64,000 bases of DNA from Apostichopus japonicus. Lineage: Eukaryota > Echinodermata > Holothuroidea > Aspidochirotida > Stichopodidae. The stretch spans positions 29,981,001 to 30,045,000 of the forward strand of contig NC_092568.1 in NCBI RefSeq assembly GCF_037975245.1, written 5' to 3'. Both the position numbers and the translations under genes were made by a program. The notes beneath the pieces were generated by a model. That model ran no database searches, had not been told where the DNA came from, and saw only the letters and a list, made by a program, of their open reading frames with translations. The stretch's first letter is position 1. Every line of letters begins with the position of its first letter. Below are positions 32,601-48,975 of the stretch, piece after piece.

Positions 32601-33486
32601 TTTAATTCAATCACACCCTAATATCAGCCCGTCGTTATTGTAAAATGTTCACAAAATAAAGTAAATAAAGGGATTAGGGGCAGGCATTAAACCCAGTTCC
32701 CTCTCCCACAATGAATCCATCGCAAGGTTTCACAATAGAAAGAAAGTCTCAGTCAGATCTGGTCAGTCAAGCTCATTTCACTGTTCCTGCAGTAGGCTAT
32801 ACTCTGACAAAAAGAGATGGTAGGAAAAACTGTACCAATTATAATGGCCGGACTGGTTGCCGGGGTAATTGGTAAGCACCCCCAGCCTTGGCCCCTGAAT
32901 CATCAATTTGAAACTAAAAAATTAAAAATTTTGAACCACTTGTCAGATCTCCTTTGTTTCTTTTGCACCTTTGTGTTTCTGATATTTTTCCATTTTGTAG
33001 CTAATATGGGCCTACCCCGTCCCCACCAACCCCTATCCCTCAACCCCCATCTTAATCATCTGCTACTGTGTCACACTTTTGTCAAAAGCAGAATTATTGT
33101 TGATCTTTGGAGGGGAAGGCATGTCCCAACAAAATATGTCCCACCAAGGTGAAGAATATTACACCCATACATATGTCATATTGAATTACCACTATGCATT
33201 ACATCAGTGAAAAATAACTAACATTATAAATTAGCATCACAACCTTCGCACTTGGCCGACCCGGAAATTTATGAATTTGTTTGCCCACAGTGCAGAGGGG
33301 AACCTTCAATGTGTGAAAAAAATTACCTACATGTCCAACACTACAAATTATAACAGGTCATTCCAAATAGTACATATTAAGACTCCCTTGGCGTTCTCCA
33401 ATAACATAAACATCTAGGCCTATACAGCATTCCAAAGTCATTCTACTATGGTTGAGGTGAAACAGTATTTCACTGTCTGAGCCGCC
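29639..33486. other. Intergenic
   Basis: AT-rich sequence with the weak exon candidate at 29907-30218 and otherwise no supported gene or ordered repeat. Confidence 0.4.
29907..30218 (-). CDS. Possible terminal coding exon, unidentified
   Basis: An open frame of about 103 codons ends at TAA 29907. It encodes a mixed-composition peptide (VEIDGCQVLYRHIF, AVCHRSVILGRP, VSLPFEEM) unlike the low-complexity frames nearby. No good internal ATG is evident and I recognise no family. It could be a last exon entered through an acceptor such as TGTGAAAG, or chance. Confidence 0.2.
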   Translation of the reverse strand, partial: AYDEGIDRNTYSSFPSPSFFGTVSVKVEIDGCQVLYRHIFNVAVIKNDKVYAVCHRSVILGRPIRCSYIIMSRPTSIYLSSCGFLEDAKYHGRNKVSLPFEEM

Positions 33487-33582
33487 CGCGAGTTTTTTTT
33501 ATGCAGGTAGGTTCGTACTATTGTGTATATTGAATAGCCAATCACAGCCAAGTTTATACGATCATCAAATATGACAAGGAAA

Positions 33583-33692
33583 GCATGAAACACTTAATAT
33601 TTAAAGTCGATAAGTTCAACCTGACGTGCTAGCCTGAGCATGAAACACTTAATATTTAAAGTCGATAAGTTCAACCTGACGTGCTAGCCTGA
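33583..33692. repeat. Exact 55-bp tandem duplication
   Basis: Two perfect copies (33583-33637 and 33638-33692) beginning GCATGAAACACTT and ending TGCTAGCCTGA. Identity without a single mismatch implies a very recent event or an assembly error. Confidence 0.95.
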
Positions 33693-34280
33693 TGCAACAA
33701 CAATGCTGCAGTAATCTCTAGCGAAGCTATTCCTTTAGCTTTAGCCATACACCGACTACATTTTTAGTTTTTTAATATGAAATCTGTGTTCGTTCCAAAA
33801 TTTTGGAAACCTGGTAAGAATTCTTTGCCACAAATTTCCTATCTTAGTGATCTTCTTAACGTATCTTTGTGCATACGAATTGTTCAGGGAGTGGTTTTGC
33901 GAAATTTGCAGTTGACACAAAGTATTATTACTTAGACAGTCATTGAGAATTGAAATAATAACAGACCTACAAATTGTATCATTAAAAGGCTACTAGGTTA
34001 GGCCTAATAATCATTATTCTAAGTTTTGCCTTCACAGCTTCAGTGACACACATTACAAAAGATCTAGTATTTATCTAAGAAAGAATCGGAGGAACATTTT
34101 TTCTTGTTGTATGTGATGTGTTGAAGACAATACTGTATTTGTATTGAGTTCACAGTAAAGGTTGCACTTGGGAAGTTATAAAAATGCGAAGAAATGAAAA
34201 AGATTTCTGAACAAAAAAATGCTTGGTTTGGGAGAAAATAAAAGATAAAAACGAGCTAATGACAACAACAAAAATTTTCG

Positions 34281-34365
34281 GCAGATGTGAGATTCGAACT
34301 CACAATGCTCATACAGCATCAGATCGACATTGTTTACAAATCTTACTGCTTTAGAGCGAGTGACA
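34281..34365 (-). ncRNA. tRNA-like sequence (pol III boxes), probably decayed
   Basis: On the minus strand a perfect T-arm, GTGAG-TTCGAAT-CTCAC (34303-34287), includes a B-box-like GTTCGAATC. A class-II-like variable hairpin ATGCT/AGCAT precedes it, an A-box-like TCGCTCTAAAGCAGTAAG lies about 56 nt upstream, and a T-run follows. The acceptor stem does not close, so this is a tRNA-derived relic, not a functional tRNA. It lies inside the TIR element. Confidence 0.4.
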
Positions 34366-34456
34366 CGTGCATATTTGATGACGTCAAAATGAACTTGGCT
34401 GTGATTGGCTTTCAATATACACAATGGTACGAACCTACCTGCATAAAAAACTCGCG

Positions 34457-40782
<6,326 letters not shown>

Positions 40783-40834
40783 ATGCATACGTTTACCACA
40801 AACATTTTAATCTTTATCGTCATTTGCTTGGAAG
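40783..40834 (+). CDS. Possible signal-peptide first exon
   Basis: ATG followed by 17 codons reading MHTFTTNILIFIVICLE, then a GTAAAA donor in phase 1. It looks like a secretory signal and lies upstream of the transmembrane exon at 44582-44794 on the same strand, but I found no ectodomain exons between them. Speculative. Confidence 0.2.
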
Positions 40835-41691
40835 GTAAAATAAGTACTCTATCGGGTTGCATCTTAGGTTTCTTTCTTAGCAATTTCAAATCAGTTAGGC
40901 CTATATACCTGACAAACAGCAAGAGCAGACTTTCATCTCGGCCCCAACAAAGTTTGTTATCGTGCACCATTACTGGAGTTGAATTCTACTTTCATATCCT
41001 AGCAATTGGACAAACATCCTAGGCCTAGTTACAACAGTAGCTTTGCCACAACGAGGACTTTATAGTGATACTATAGTAATACTATATGTAGTTAACTTGT
41101 TGCTAGGGTAGGCAAGCCTTATGCTATTGCCCGTCAGTATCACTGCTAGTGACATGCCAAAGGACAGGCGCAGTCTATCGGTAATCAAATACTGATCGAT
41201 AAAAAAAAATCGGTTATAATTATCCTACGAGTTGTACATTTTGTTCAGTTAAAGCCGCATTTCAAATTCTTGGCACCTTGAAATCCTTGTTAAACGTGCA
41301 ATATGCTTTCGTACGTCCCAGCAGTATACAGATTGAGCAGCAACACACTGTTTCGTGGAACCAAGTTTGCCTATAATTTTTTATGAAAATAAGTTGAAGG
41401 TTCCTTTCGCTTTCCATTCCGCAACCATATACCCTGTGAAGTGGTTCACAGTTATATGTAATTTTTTTATATTGTTTTTATTGAAACAATTTTAACAATC
41501 TGAAAAAAGTTCATTGGTCACTTCATTGCCTGAGGTTAAGATGATGTTAAATTGCTGCAGGCGACAAAGCCGGAAGTAGCTTCTATGTGATCAAATCCTG
41601 TGCTACACGATGAAAAAGGTGTCAAAAAGTCCATCGTCATGATAGCGTGATTATTTATTACACAGTAGTATATGAAAAAGATTGTTTAGAT

Positions 41692-41730
41692 CAGGGAGTT
41701 GTTGTGGTTATATTCCATAACGACTCCCTG
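41692..41730. mobile_element. 39-bp palindrome with 7-bp target duplication
   Basis: CAGGGAGTTGTTGTGG and CCATAACGACTCCCTG pair with two mismatches that would be G-T wobbles in RNA. The flanks TTTAGAT match exactly (41685-41691 and 41731-41737), or TTTAGATC if the first C is shared. Same CAGGGAG ends as 21487-21515. Confidence 0.7.
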
Positions 41731-41864
41731 TTTAGATCGTCGAGATTGGGTGTATAGATAGAGGCTTTAAAGTGACTGGACTATGTAATGGTCTAATACA
41801 CAGATCATAACGTCAGTTCCTCAGATGCAACACCAAATTAATTTAGAAAACATATAAATTTGAT

Positions 41865-42173
41865 CAGGCGCGTATAGCCAAGGGAGGGGGGGGCGAATGG
41901 GACAGCCACCCCCCCTCCTTGAGCATATTTTTTTGTATGTTTTTATGATATCGCTAGTAATTTCAAGGAGAAAATGTTAAGATGCAACTTACAAGGCCTG
42001 GGAAGTGCCATTTCCAGCGACCTGGGAGGCATTTTCAGCCAAACTTTTCTTGTACGCTCCGTGCCAACTCATGGTGGCGCTACGCTTAGATAGTTTGCAA
42101 TGCCGTATCTACGGCTCTGAAAGTTTGCCTACAGTTTCGCCCCTCTCTTGGCAAATTCCTCGCTACGCGCCTG
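41865..42173 (-). mobile_element. hAT-like MITE with exact 8-bp target duplication
   Basis: Ends CAGGCGCGTATAGCC and, at the right, CGCTACGCGCCTG are inverted copies. AATTTGAT flanks it exactly (41857-41864 and 42174-42181). It contains the shared core at 42072-42091 (minus orientation). A relative lies at 51949-52190. No coding capacity. Confidence 0.9.
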
Positions 42174-42519
42174 AATTTGATGGCCTCGAATGACAGGTTT
42201 AAAGTATTTTACAGATTTGGCATGGAAAAATGATGTTTAATGCCATTCAAGGTTGCTCCTTTGCTTATTGAGCGGTAAAACAATATACTTCGTGTGAGTT
42301 ATTAGAAGTTATATAAAACATGGATTGACATTAACATTAAAGCTTGTACTGAATTACCGATGTTATCATCATATTTAGACTTAGAGGAGTATTCCAGCCT
42401 TACATTTATTTCATTATAAAGTTGAATAGTTGAAAACCGGAATATTAGCTTTACAGATACATTATACGACAGCACTTGAACTTTGGCTTGGACTGTGACA
42501 CATCAAGTCATCATATTGA

Positions 42520-44247
42520 CATTATATTGACCATATTGGTATTGTTGTTAATGACAAGTGTGAAATTGCTAATGTCTTCAACAATTTTTTCGCTAACATT
42601 GGAAGTGAGCTAGCTAGTAAATTCGATTCTAGACCCCACACTCCTTCCACAAATGATACTTTATGTAATTTCCGGTTCCAGACAGTTAGCATTGACTCGA
42701 TTGAGAAGCAACTAAAGGGCCTGTCTGCCGGGAAAGCCACTGGCCTTGACAACATAAGTGCTCGTTTGTTGAGGCTATCTGCCTCCCATATTGCTCCTTC
42801 TCTTACTTATATCATCAACTTCTCACTCTCTCATGGGGTTTTCCCTTCTGACTGGAAGACTGCCAAGGTCTCACCAGTTTTCAAAGATGGGACACGCAGT
42901 CAGGTCGACAATTATAGACCTATTTCAGTTCTGCCAGTTGTGTCAAAAATCTTGGAAAGAGTTGTTCATGATCAACTGTATCAGTATCTAACTAGTAACA
43001 AGATCCTTAACAAATGGCAATCAGGCTTCAGACCTGGTTACTCCACTACTACGGCTCTCAGCTATGTGGTTGATGATATTTTGTCAAACATGGACGGTGC
43101 CTGTGGAAGAAAGAACTACACTGGCATCTTGTTCCTTGACTTTAAAAAAGCTTTTGATACAGTTGATCATGACATCTTGCTTGACAAACTTCGGTCATAT
43201 GGAGTTGTTGACTCTGCATTGGATTGGTTCGGCTCTTATCTTGCGGGCAGATACCAAATTGTTCAGATTGAGAACCAGTATTCAGATATGATGGGAATTG
43301 CATTTGGCGTTCCACAGGGATCTATCATTGGGCCATTACTATTCTCTATATACATAAATGATCTTCCATCTGCCACAAGTGAAGGCCAGGCAATTTTATA
43401 TGCAGATGACACAGCTGTTATTTATAGCTCTGAGAAAATAAGTGAAATACAGCAGGTTCTCTCTACAGATCTTATTCTGATTGGCAAGTGGCTGGTCAAA
43501 AACAAATTGACTTTGAATGTAAAAAAGACCAAAAGTATGCTTTTTGGCACACCAACCATGATGAAGAGAGCTGACCCTCTCATTCTCCATTATGACTCAC
43601 ATGATATAGAACAGGTTCATGTTTTTAGGTACCTTGGGGTGCTTTTGGACAGTACCTTAACTTTCAAAGACCATTTATCTATGATTTGCAAGAAAATATC
43701 CTGCCGTCTTGGGATACTTGGGAGGGTTAAGAAGTATCTTCCACACAAATACAGGATTATGGTGTACAATAGTTTGATAAGCCCCCACTTTGATTATGCT
43801 AGTTGTACCTGGTCTAACACCTGTGCCAAGTATAAAAAATGTCTGGTATCTCTGCAAGGAAGAGCAGGTCGAATTATTCTAGATCTTCCTAGGACTGCAC
43901 CTACAGCTGATGTTCTCTCAGCTCTATCCTGGATCCCTATAGAGCAAAGATGGAATTATCACCGTCAGGTTTTTATGCATAAAATCCACATAGCAGCTGC
44001 TCCTGACTATCTCTGTGACAAGTATGCCCATGTCTCCTCGAGTGAATCTGCCACAAGAGCTTCTACCTCTGGTGGTTTCTGCCTCCCACATTCCAACACT
44101 ATTTGGGGGAGACGTCGTCAAACTTGCCATGGGGTTAATCAATGGAATGCACTGCCTCGGCATATTCGTATGTGCAATAACACTGATACCTTTAAAAATA
44201 AACTAAAATGTGCAATTAAAAATGGCCTGGCTTTCTGGAATCTTTGA
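42520..44247 (+). CDS. Non-LTR retrotransposon reverse transcriptase, 5'-truncated
   Basis: The frame is open from 42520 (just after a TGA) to 44247, about 575 codons; no ATG marks a true start because the 5' part of the element is missing. It begins in the segment before the polymerase (VFNNFFANIGSEL), then has NYRPISVLPVVSK, LFLDFKKAFDTVDHD with a catalytic aspartate, FGVPQGSIIGPLLF, and YADDTAVIY (YADD at 43399-43410) with the two catalytic aspartates, followed by the thumb and the RxxxRGVN-like C-terminal region found in CR1/L2-type elements. The endonuclease domain is absent. There are no internal stops, so truncation is recent. It differs clearly from the element at 14517-16394, so two LINE families are present. 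Confidence 0.9.
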   Translation, partial: HYIDHIGIVVNDKCEIANVFNNFFANIGSELASKFDSRPHTPSTNDTLCNFRFQTVSIDSIEKQLKGLSAGKATGLDNISARLLRLSASHIAPSLTYIINFSLSHGVFPSDWKTAKVSPVFKDGTRSQVDNYRPISVLPVVSKILERVVHDQLYQYLTSNKILNKWQSGFRPGYSTTTALSYVVDDILSNMDGACGRKNYTGILFLDFKKAFDTVDHDILLDKLRSYGVVDSALDWFGSYLAGRYQIVQIENQYSDMMGIAFGVPQGSIIGPLLFSIYINDLPSATSEGQAILYADDTAVIYSSEKISEIQQVLSTDLILIGKWLVKNKLTLNVKKTKSMLFGTPTMMKRADPLILHYDSHDIEQVHVFRYLGVLLDSTLTFKDHLSMICKKISCRLGILGRVKKYLPHKYRIMVYNSLISPHFDYASCTWSNTCAKYKKCLVSLQGRAGRIILDLPRTAPTADVLSALSWIPIEQRWNYHRQVFMHKIHIAAAPDYLCDKYAHVSSSESATRASTSGGFCLPHSNTIWGRRRQTCHGVNQWNALPRHIRMCNNTDTFKNKLKCAIKNGLAFWNL

Positions 44248-44475
44248 AATCGAATTAGATTTTTATTTTTATATATATATATTTTTTATTTTTTTATTTT
44301 TATTTTTTTATATTTTTTATATTTTTATATCTATATCTTCTGTATTTATTTATGTGTTCTGTTTGTTATATTTTGTATGTTTTATATGTGCAGGGATCCT
44401 GGGGAGAACACTGGTTTACCAGTGACAGGACCCCTGGTTACGAATAAAGTTAATAAAATAATAAAATAAAATAAT
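44248..44475 (+). mobile_element. 3' UTR and (TAAAA)n-like tail of the LINE
   Basis: A T-rich stretch, then GGAGAACACTGGTTTACCAG, an AATAAAGTT motif and a tail of AATAA/AATAAAATA units ending near 44475, as expected for a CR1/L2-type 3' end. Confidence 0.6.
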
Positions 44476-44581
44476 AGAGTTACACGTTGTTCGGCTAAAC
44501 TGTTTTTGCAGTTTGTAATTTCGTATCAAAGTTATTGTCTATACGATTCATCTGCAACAGCTTCTTTTCTTCTCCATGTAG

Positions 44582-44794
44582 ATATACCAGTACCACTCTA
44601 CCGCCTATACTGCTATGTACTTATTTCAATATATCGTCTGTGTGGTTGTTGGCGTTTTTATACTGCTTTTAATCATCTCTGCTGCCCTCACCCGTTACCT
44701 TGTCAACTTCGTTAAACGGAAACGTGAACGAAAGTCATTCCAACTGACTCCGTTACCTGCAATTCCAGAATCTGACACCAACGAATTTAGGTGA
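44582..44794 (+). CDS. Terminal exon: transmembrane helix and basic cytoplasmic tail
   Basis: A strong acceptor (TTCTTTTCTTCTCCATGTAG) opens a frame of 70 codons ending at TGA 44792-44794. It encodes a short extracellular segment, a single hydrophobic helix (VCVVVGVFILLLIISAAL), a stop-transfer cluster (KRKRERK) and a tail with TPLPAIPESDTNEF. This is the layout of the last exon of a type I membrane protein. The parent gene is not identified; the LINE immediately upstream would sit in its last intron. The frame lacks an ATG of its own apart from one just before the helix, so it is easily overlooked by start-based gene finding. Confidence 0.5.
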   Translation: MYQYHSTAYTAMYLFQYIVCVVVGVFILLLIISAALTRYLVNFVKRKRERKSFQLTPLPAIPESDTNEFR

Positions 44795-46034
44795 CGAATG
44801 TTAAAAAGAAGAAAGAAAGAACGAAAGAAGAAGAAAAAGAAGAAAAAGAACAAAGAAACAGAGAGACACACAGTTAATTATATCTATGAATAGTATCCTA
44901 ATTTTAAACTTGGCCATGTCATTTGGTAGGCTAAGACTAGTGGACGATGTATAGGATCGGTAGCCTACCGAAATGACTACGGAAATATGTAGCGATACAT
45001 TAGTAAATATCGCTAAAAAAGTAAGAACTAAGAAAACAGACGGTGGTATAAGTTTTCACTGTGTACCTTGCTTTGTGCCAAAATTGCAATTCTTTGGAGA
45101 TAGTAATTTTTTAGAGGCGAAAACGTTTCAGACAAGGGGGAGGGGGAGGGGGAGGGAGAGGGGGAGGGGGTGTTGTGGCTCCCTGTATCCGCCCTCGTAG
45201 ACTCTGTCGAAAATGAAGAACTTTTCTTTTGCAATTGGTAACGTATATAGAGTTGTGATTATGACTGATCATTCCTTTTTTTTTGTGGGAGGGGGAGGGG
45301 GGTGAGGAGGTTTGAGGGGTCGGTATGGTGGAGACTGTGGTTAGGGTTTTCTTCTCGTCCCAGACTTCATATGTCAAGCTCTGCAACTAAGTAGAAATGG
45401 AAGTGATTAATTTGATAACACTTTGTAGCAAATTCCTCACATGATTATGTGAACGTTTTATTACTTTTCACGCCACCGGAGGAGTTACCAAATACATGTA
45501 GTTATCGATGGATCGGAACCAGATCAACAAAAGAGAGGGAGCTATGCCTAAATACAAGATAAGATCATAATTGCAGAATTGACACCAGTAGTATATATGT
45601 GTTATGTGCTTTATCTTAACGTTGGAGTTATACTTATTACATATTGATTCAGAGATGATGTCCCCTAATCACGTACGATAGAACGTGAACTCATTTGTTA
45701 CGTGCGTTCAAATTGGGGGATTAACATTTTCCTACATATCCCCCTCACCGCCCCCCATAGTCTTCTAAATTTAGAAACGTTTATGTTTGGCCATGTCATG
45801 TGTAGAGTTTGATTTCCGTTACGATACTTATTCATTTAATTTGTTCTTCACTTGAATTCGATGGCGAGTGACCAAAACAGCATCACTGATTAGTAAAACG
45901 TATCTCTCATTGGTTGCAATGCATGTGCAATAGGTAGATGTTATTTGGCCTCAATTACTAGAGGTTTTATTACGCCAGTATATCAATCAATCATATGCTT
46001 CCATGAATAAAATAATCCATAAATATATCAAATG
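44795..46034. other. Intergenic or 3' flank
   Basis: Includes a purine repeat (GAA/GAAAGAA, 44806-44860) and a G-run array (45134-45172). No other gene. Confidence 0.45.
45134..45172 (+). repeat. (AGGGGG)n G-quadruplex-prone tract
   Basis: Six runs of three to five G separated by single A or AGA; ideal spacing for a G-quadruplex. Probably a simple repeat within a decayed element. Confidence 0.85.
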
Positions 46035-46409
46035 CAGTGGCAGAGCTAGGGGTATTGGTCAGAGGGGGCGAGAATGGTCTGTATGGGCGCTTTCGACTTT
46101 ATCTAAGCGGAGCGCCACCACAGGTTGCCGCGGAGCGTACAGATTTTTTTTGAGTAAAGATACTCCCTAGATCGCCGGAAATGACCCTTTCCGGGCCTTG
46201 CTAATTTGCAGATAAATCGAAGAATAAATAGGTGTCATCGCCAACAAAATGTGACAAATGTCAATAGGTAGATGAGAGCGCAATAAAAAAGTCAATAATC
46301 GCGAATAAGTAAAAAGTGGTAATAGCTGAAAGGGCCCCAGCAGTCCATTTCAGTCCGTCTGGGGGGGGGGGGGCATACGCCCCCTGACTGTATGGACGCT
46401 CCACCACTG
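46035..46409 (+). mobile_element. hAT-like MITE with exact 8-bp target duplication
   Basis: Begins CAGTGGCAGAGCTAGGGG and ends GACGCTCCACCACTG, with inverted termini. ATCAAATG flanks it exactly (46027-46034 and 46410-46417). It has the shared core at 46101-46120. Full-length relative of 5170-5565. Non-coding. Confidence 0.92.
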
Positions 46410-46831
46410 ATCAAATGATTTATCACATTGCATACGAACAACCATTGCTGGCAAATAATAAATCCCGATAACATTTCATATTACGAAGATAATAAACGGG
46501 TTATTTAATAAATGCATATTTCTTCACAGAATTGAGAACAAGATCATGGTATTTACACGAAAAATAGAAGAAGGAAAAATGCAAGAAGCTTATGTTTCTT
46601 TTTAAGCTGAAAAATACTCCTCAAGAGAAGCTAAATTTTTAATTGTTTTTTATATGGCTTTGAGTTCTGTGCTTTATTAACCTGTTTTCTTTCTTTGTTT
46701 GAAGAATATTGTTCAATTATTAATAATAAAATGAAAGCTACTTCTTTTGGTAGAATATTTACCTTTGCATCATGACACCATTCAAATCGTACTGTGTGTT
46801 AATAATTTAATAGCTGATGGCTTATATCTTT
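46410..46831. other. Intergenic
   Basis: AT-rich, nothing recognised. Confidence 0.4.
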
Positions 46832-47467
46832 CAAAGCAGTAATAGCCACGATAAAAGACTCAATGAAGATCGGAGACAAGAACATGATAACCGAGATGGT
46901 TATATTTATATCGATTTTAAATATTTGATTTATCCAACCTGATTACCACCGAGATGAGTAATTTCACATTCACCTGTCAGTGTCACAGATAAGTCAGTGT
47001 ACAATACCATCCATTCGATACACTGTGACAACAATGCTGTGAGTCGCCAAAAAAAGGAAAACGGATTAATTTGCTTATTTTTTTCCAGATAATGCAAAGC
47101 AGTAATAGCCAAACACATGGCCATTGATAATGATATGGCCATTGATAATGCAAAGCAGTAATAGCCAAACAAATGGCCATTGATAATGATATGGCCATTG
47201 ATAATGCAAAGCAGTAATAGCCGACTCCATGTAGATCGGAGACAAGAACAAGATAACCCAGATGGTTATATTTATATCGATTTTAAATATTTGAATTATC
47301 AACCTGATATATACCACTTTTAGATGTGTAATTTCACATTCACCAGTTAGTGTCATGGATAAATCAGTGTAGAATACCTTCCATTCGATACACTGTGACA
47401 ACAATGCTGTGCGTAACCAAAAATAAAGGGGGAAAAGGGGATAAATTTGCTTATTTTCTTCCAGATA
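46832..47467. repeat. Duplicated ~260-bp unit with short tandem repeat between
   Basis: 46832-47092 and 47207-47467 align throughout (AAAGCAGTAATAGCC, GATCGGAGACAAGAAC, GGTTATATTTATATCGATTT). Between them, GGCCATTGATAATGATAT-type units repeat about every 55 bp. On the minus strand both copies keep a potential mini-exon: acceptor CACAG, about 62 nt encoding LLSQCIEW.V.YTDLS.TLT, then GTGAATG donor. Confidence 0.8.
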
Positions 47468-48624
47468 ATATAAAAACAACCTGAAAAGAGGAAAACAAGC
47501 GTATGCAATAACGAAAATACTTCAGAAATGCTTAGTGATCAGATTATCTACGATAATCTCTTATTTGGCCTAGATATTAGTTTGTTATGTTTTAGCACCC
47601 ATCTGAAAGCAACATCACAGTGCAAGTATGTTTGACAATGTCCTACTTTAAATGGCATAGGCGTGATGTGGCATGCATATACCGTCAAGAACGCATTTTG
47701 ATTGACGGTTACCTTTTCATGAGATTTCGCGATAAAAATGCTTTTGTATTGTGACCGCTAAAGGCCTATATGACTTCCGCGAAATTCCCCTTCCTTGAGA
47801 TAATATGTTTGTAAACAAGGGGAGGAGGAGGAGCAGCAGGGTAGTGAGAGGGGTGGGTTTACCCACCACACACAAACGAATGCACATATACCAAGGGTCA
47901 TGCACCCGCATGCATACTCAGACGCATGTTGTTACTGATACAATGTTTGTAATTGTCGTTAAAGCTTAAAAAAAATGATAGATAGTCATCCCATGTGTGT
48001 TATTTGATTGATAAGTCCATTTATTGGTTCATTAGTTACAGATCGTGGTCGATCGTGCTATCGTTTTGTTCATAAATCGTCTTTTATGAATTATTCCTTT
48101 AAGCGTGTTAAACTGTGCGCGTCATGACCGGTCTCTAATTCTAGCGCTCCTAATTGTTTGATTGAGTATCTGTACGCAAAGGTTCGTGCCCAATATGAAT
48201 TTTTATGTTTAATTTAATATACTTCAATATTTAGAAGCATATATGATGATAGCAATTTTCATCTTTTAATACCATGGTCATTAAGAGATATTAACCACAC
48301 TCTCCGGCCGTATCACAAAATGAATCAGTTTCTATCGTTAATAAATGAAATGCTAATGTTGTTTATGCGTTATAATGTTCTTAGTGGGTTTTCATTTGCT
48401 ACCTATTAGTATAAGGTTTATAAAATTAAAACAAGATATTTCATAATCGTACAAAACAGTCAGTCAGACTACAGTTGTGTCCATTTGTTTACTGCAGGAA
48501 AACTGCTAGGTGATACATATATATTTGTATATAGTTGATCATAATCCCAATCTGCTATTTAGGCAAATCTGTCAATATGGTGTCATTGTTTCTTAGAGAG
48601 GAGAGTAGGGCAAGGGATTTTATC
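47468..48624. other. Intergenic
   Basis: No supported feature. Confidence 0.4.
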
Positions 48625-48717
48625 CATCACGGTCCCGTTCGATATGTTGGTAAAACTTCAAGACAAAGAAAAAGAGAAATACAAGGACATATATCTGATA
48701 TGCTGCAACATTCGGCG
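48625..48717 (+). pseudogene. GIY-YIG endonuclease-like fragment
   Basis: About 31 codons read HHGPVRYVGKTSRQRKREIQ then GHISDMLQHS. This resembles the YVGxT, R and H spacing of GIY-YIG nuclease domains found in Penelope-like and some other retroelements. It breaks off directly into the CTCACCTACCCC array. Too short for certainty; it could also be chance. Confidence 0.3.
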
Positions 48718-48725
48718 GTTCTCCT

Positions 48726-48975
48726 CCTTACCTACCCCTCACCTACCCCCTCACCTACCCCTCACCTAACCCCACACCTATCCCTCACCTACCCATCACC
48801 TACCCCCTCACCTAGCCCCTCATCTACCCCCTCACCTACCCCCTCACCTACCCCTCACCTACGCCTCACCCACCCCTCACCTACCCCTTACCTACCCCCT
48901 CACCTACCCCCTCACCTAGCCCCTCATCTACCCCTTTACATACCCCCTCACAACCCCCTCACCTACCCCAACTAA
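48726..48975 (+). repeat. (CTCACCTACCCC)n minisatellite
   Basis: About 20 imperfect 11-13 bp units of CTCACCTACCCC. The open frame through it (Pro, Thr, Ser, His) is a by-product of the repeat. Confidence 0.92.

Larger units (their letters stand above)
33487..34456. mobile_element. 970-bp element with ~85-bp TIRs and 7-bp target duplication
   Basis: The left end CGCGAGTTTTTTTTATGCAG and continuation through GGTAGGTTCGTAC, TTGTGTATATTGAA and GCCAATCACAGCCAAGTT is repeated in inverted orientation at the right end, for about 85 bp with few changes. AGCCGCC flanks it on both sides (33480-33486 and 34457-34463). It has no transposase frame. It holds an exact 55-bp tandem duplication and a tRNA-like sequence. 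The 7-8 bp duplication could fit hAT or another superfamily. Confidence 0.82.

Noticed and set aside
34281-34365. Functional tRNA gene
   Set aside because: The T-arm is perfect but the acceptor stem does not pair and the anticodon arm cannot be placed; a tRNA-derived relic is the better reading.
41561-41611. Second exon following the signal-like exon at 40783
   Set aside because: The acceptor CTGCAG keeps phase but the frame stops after 16 codons with nothing recognisable; too weak to list.
45028-45386. Pro/Ser repeat protein on the minus strand
   Set aside because: It is the complement of the (AGGGGG)n tract.
48720-48975. Pro/Thr/His-rich protein
   Set aside because: Translation of the CTCACCTACCCC minisatellite.
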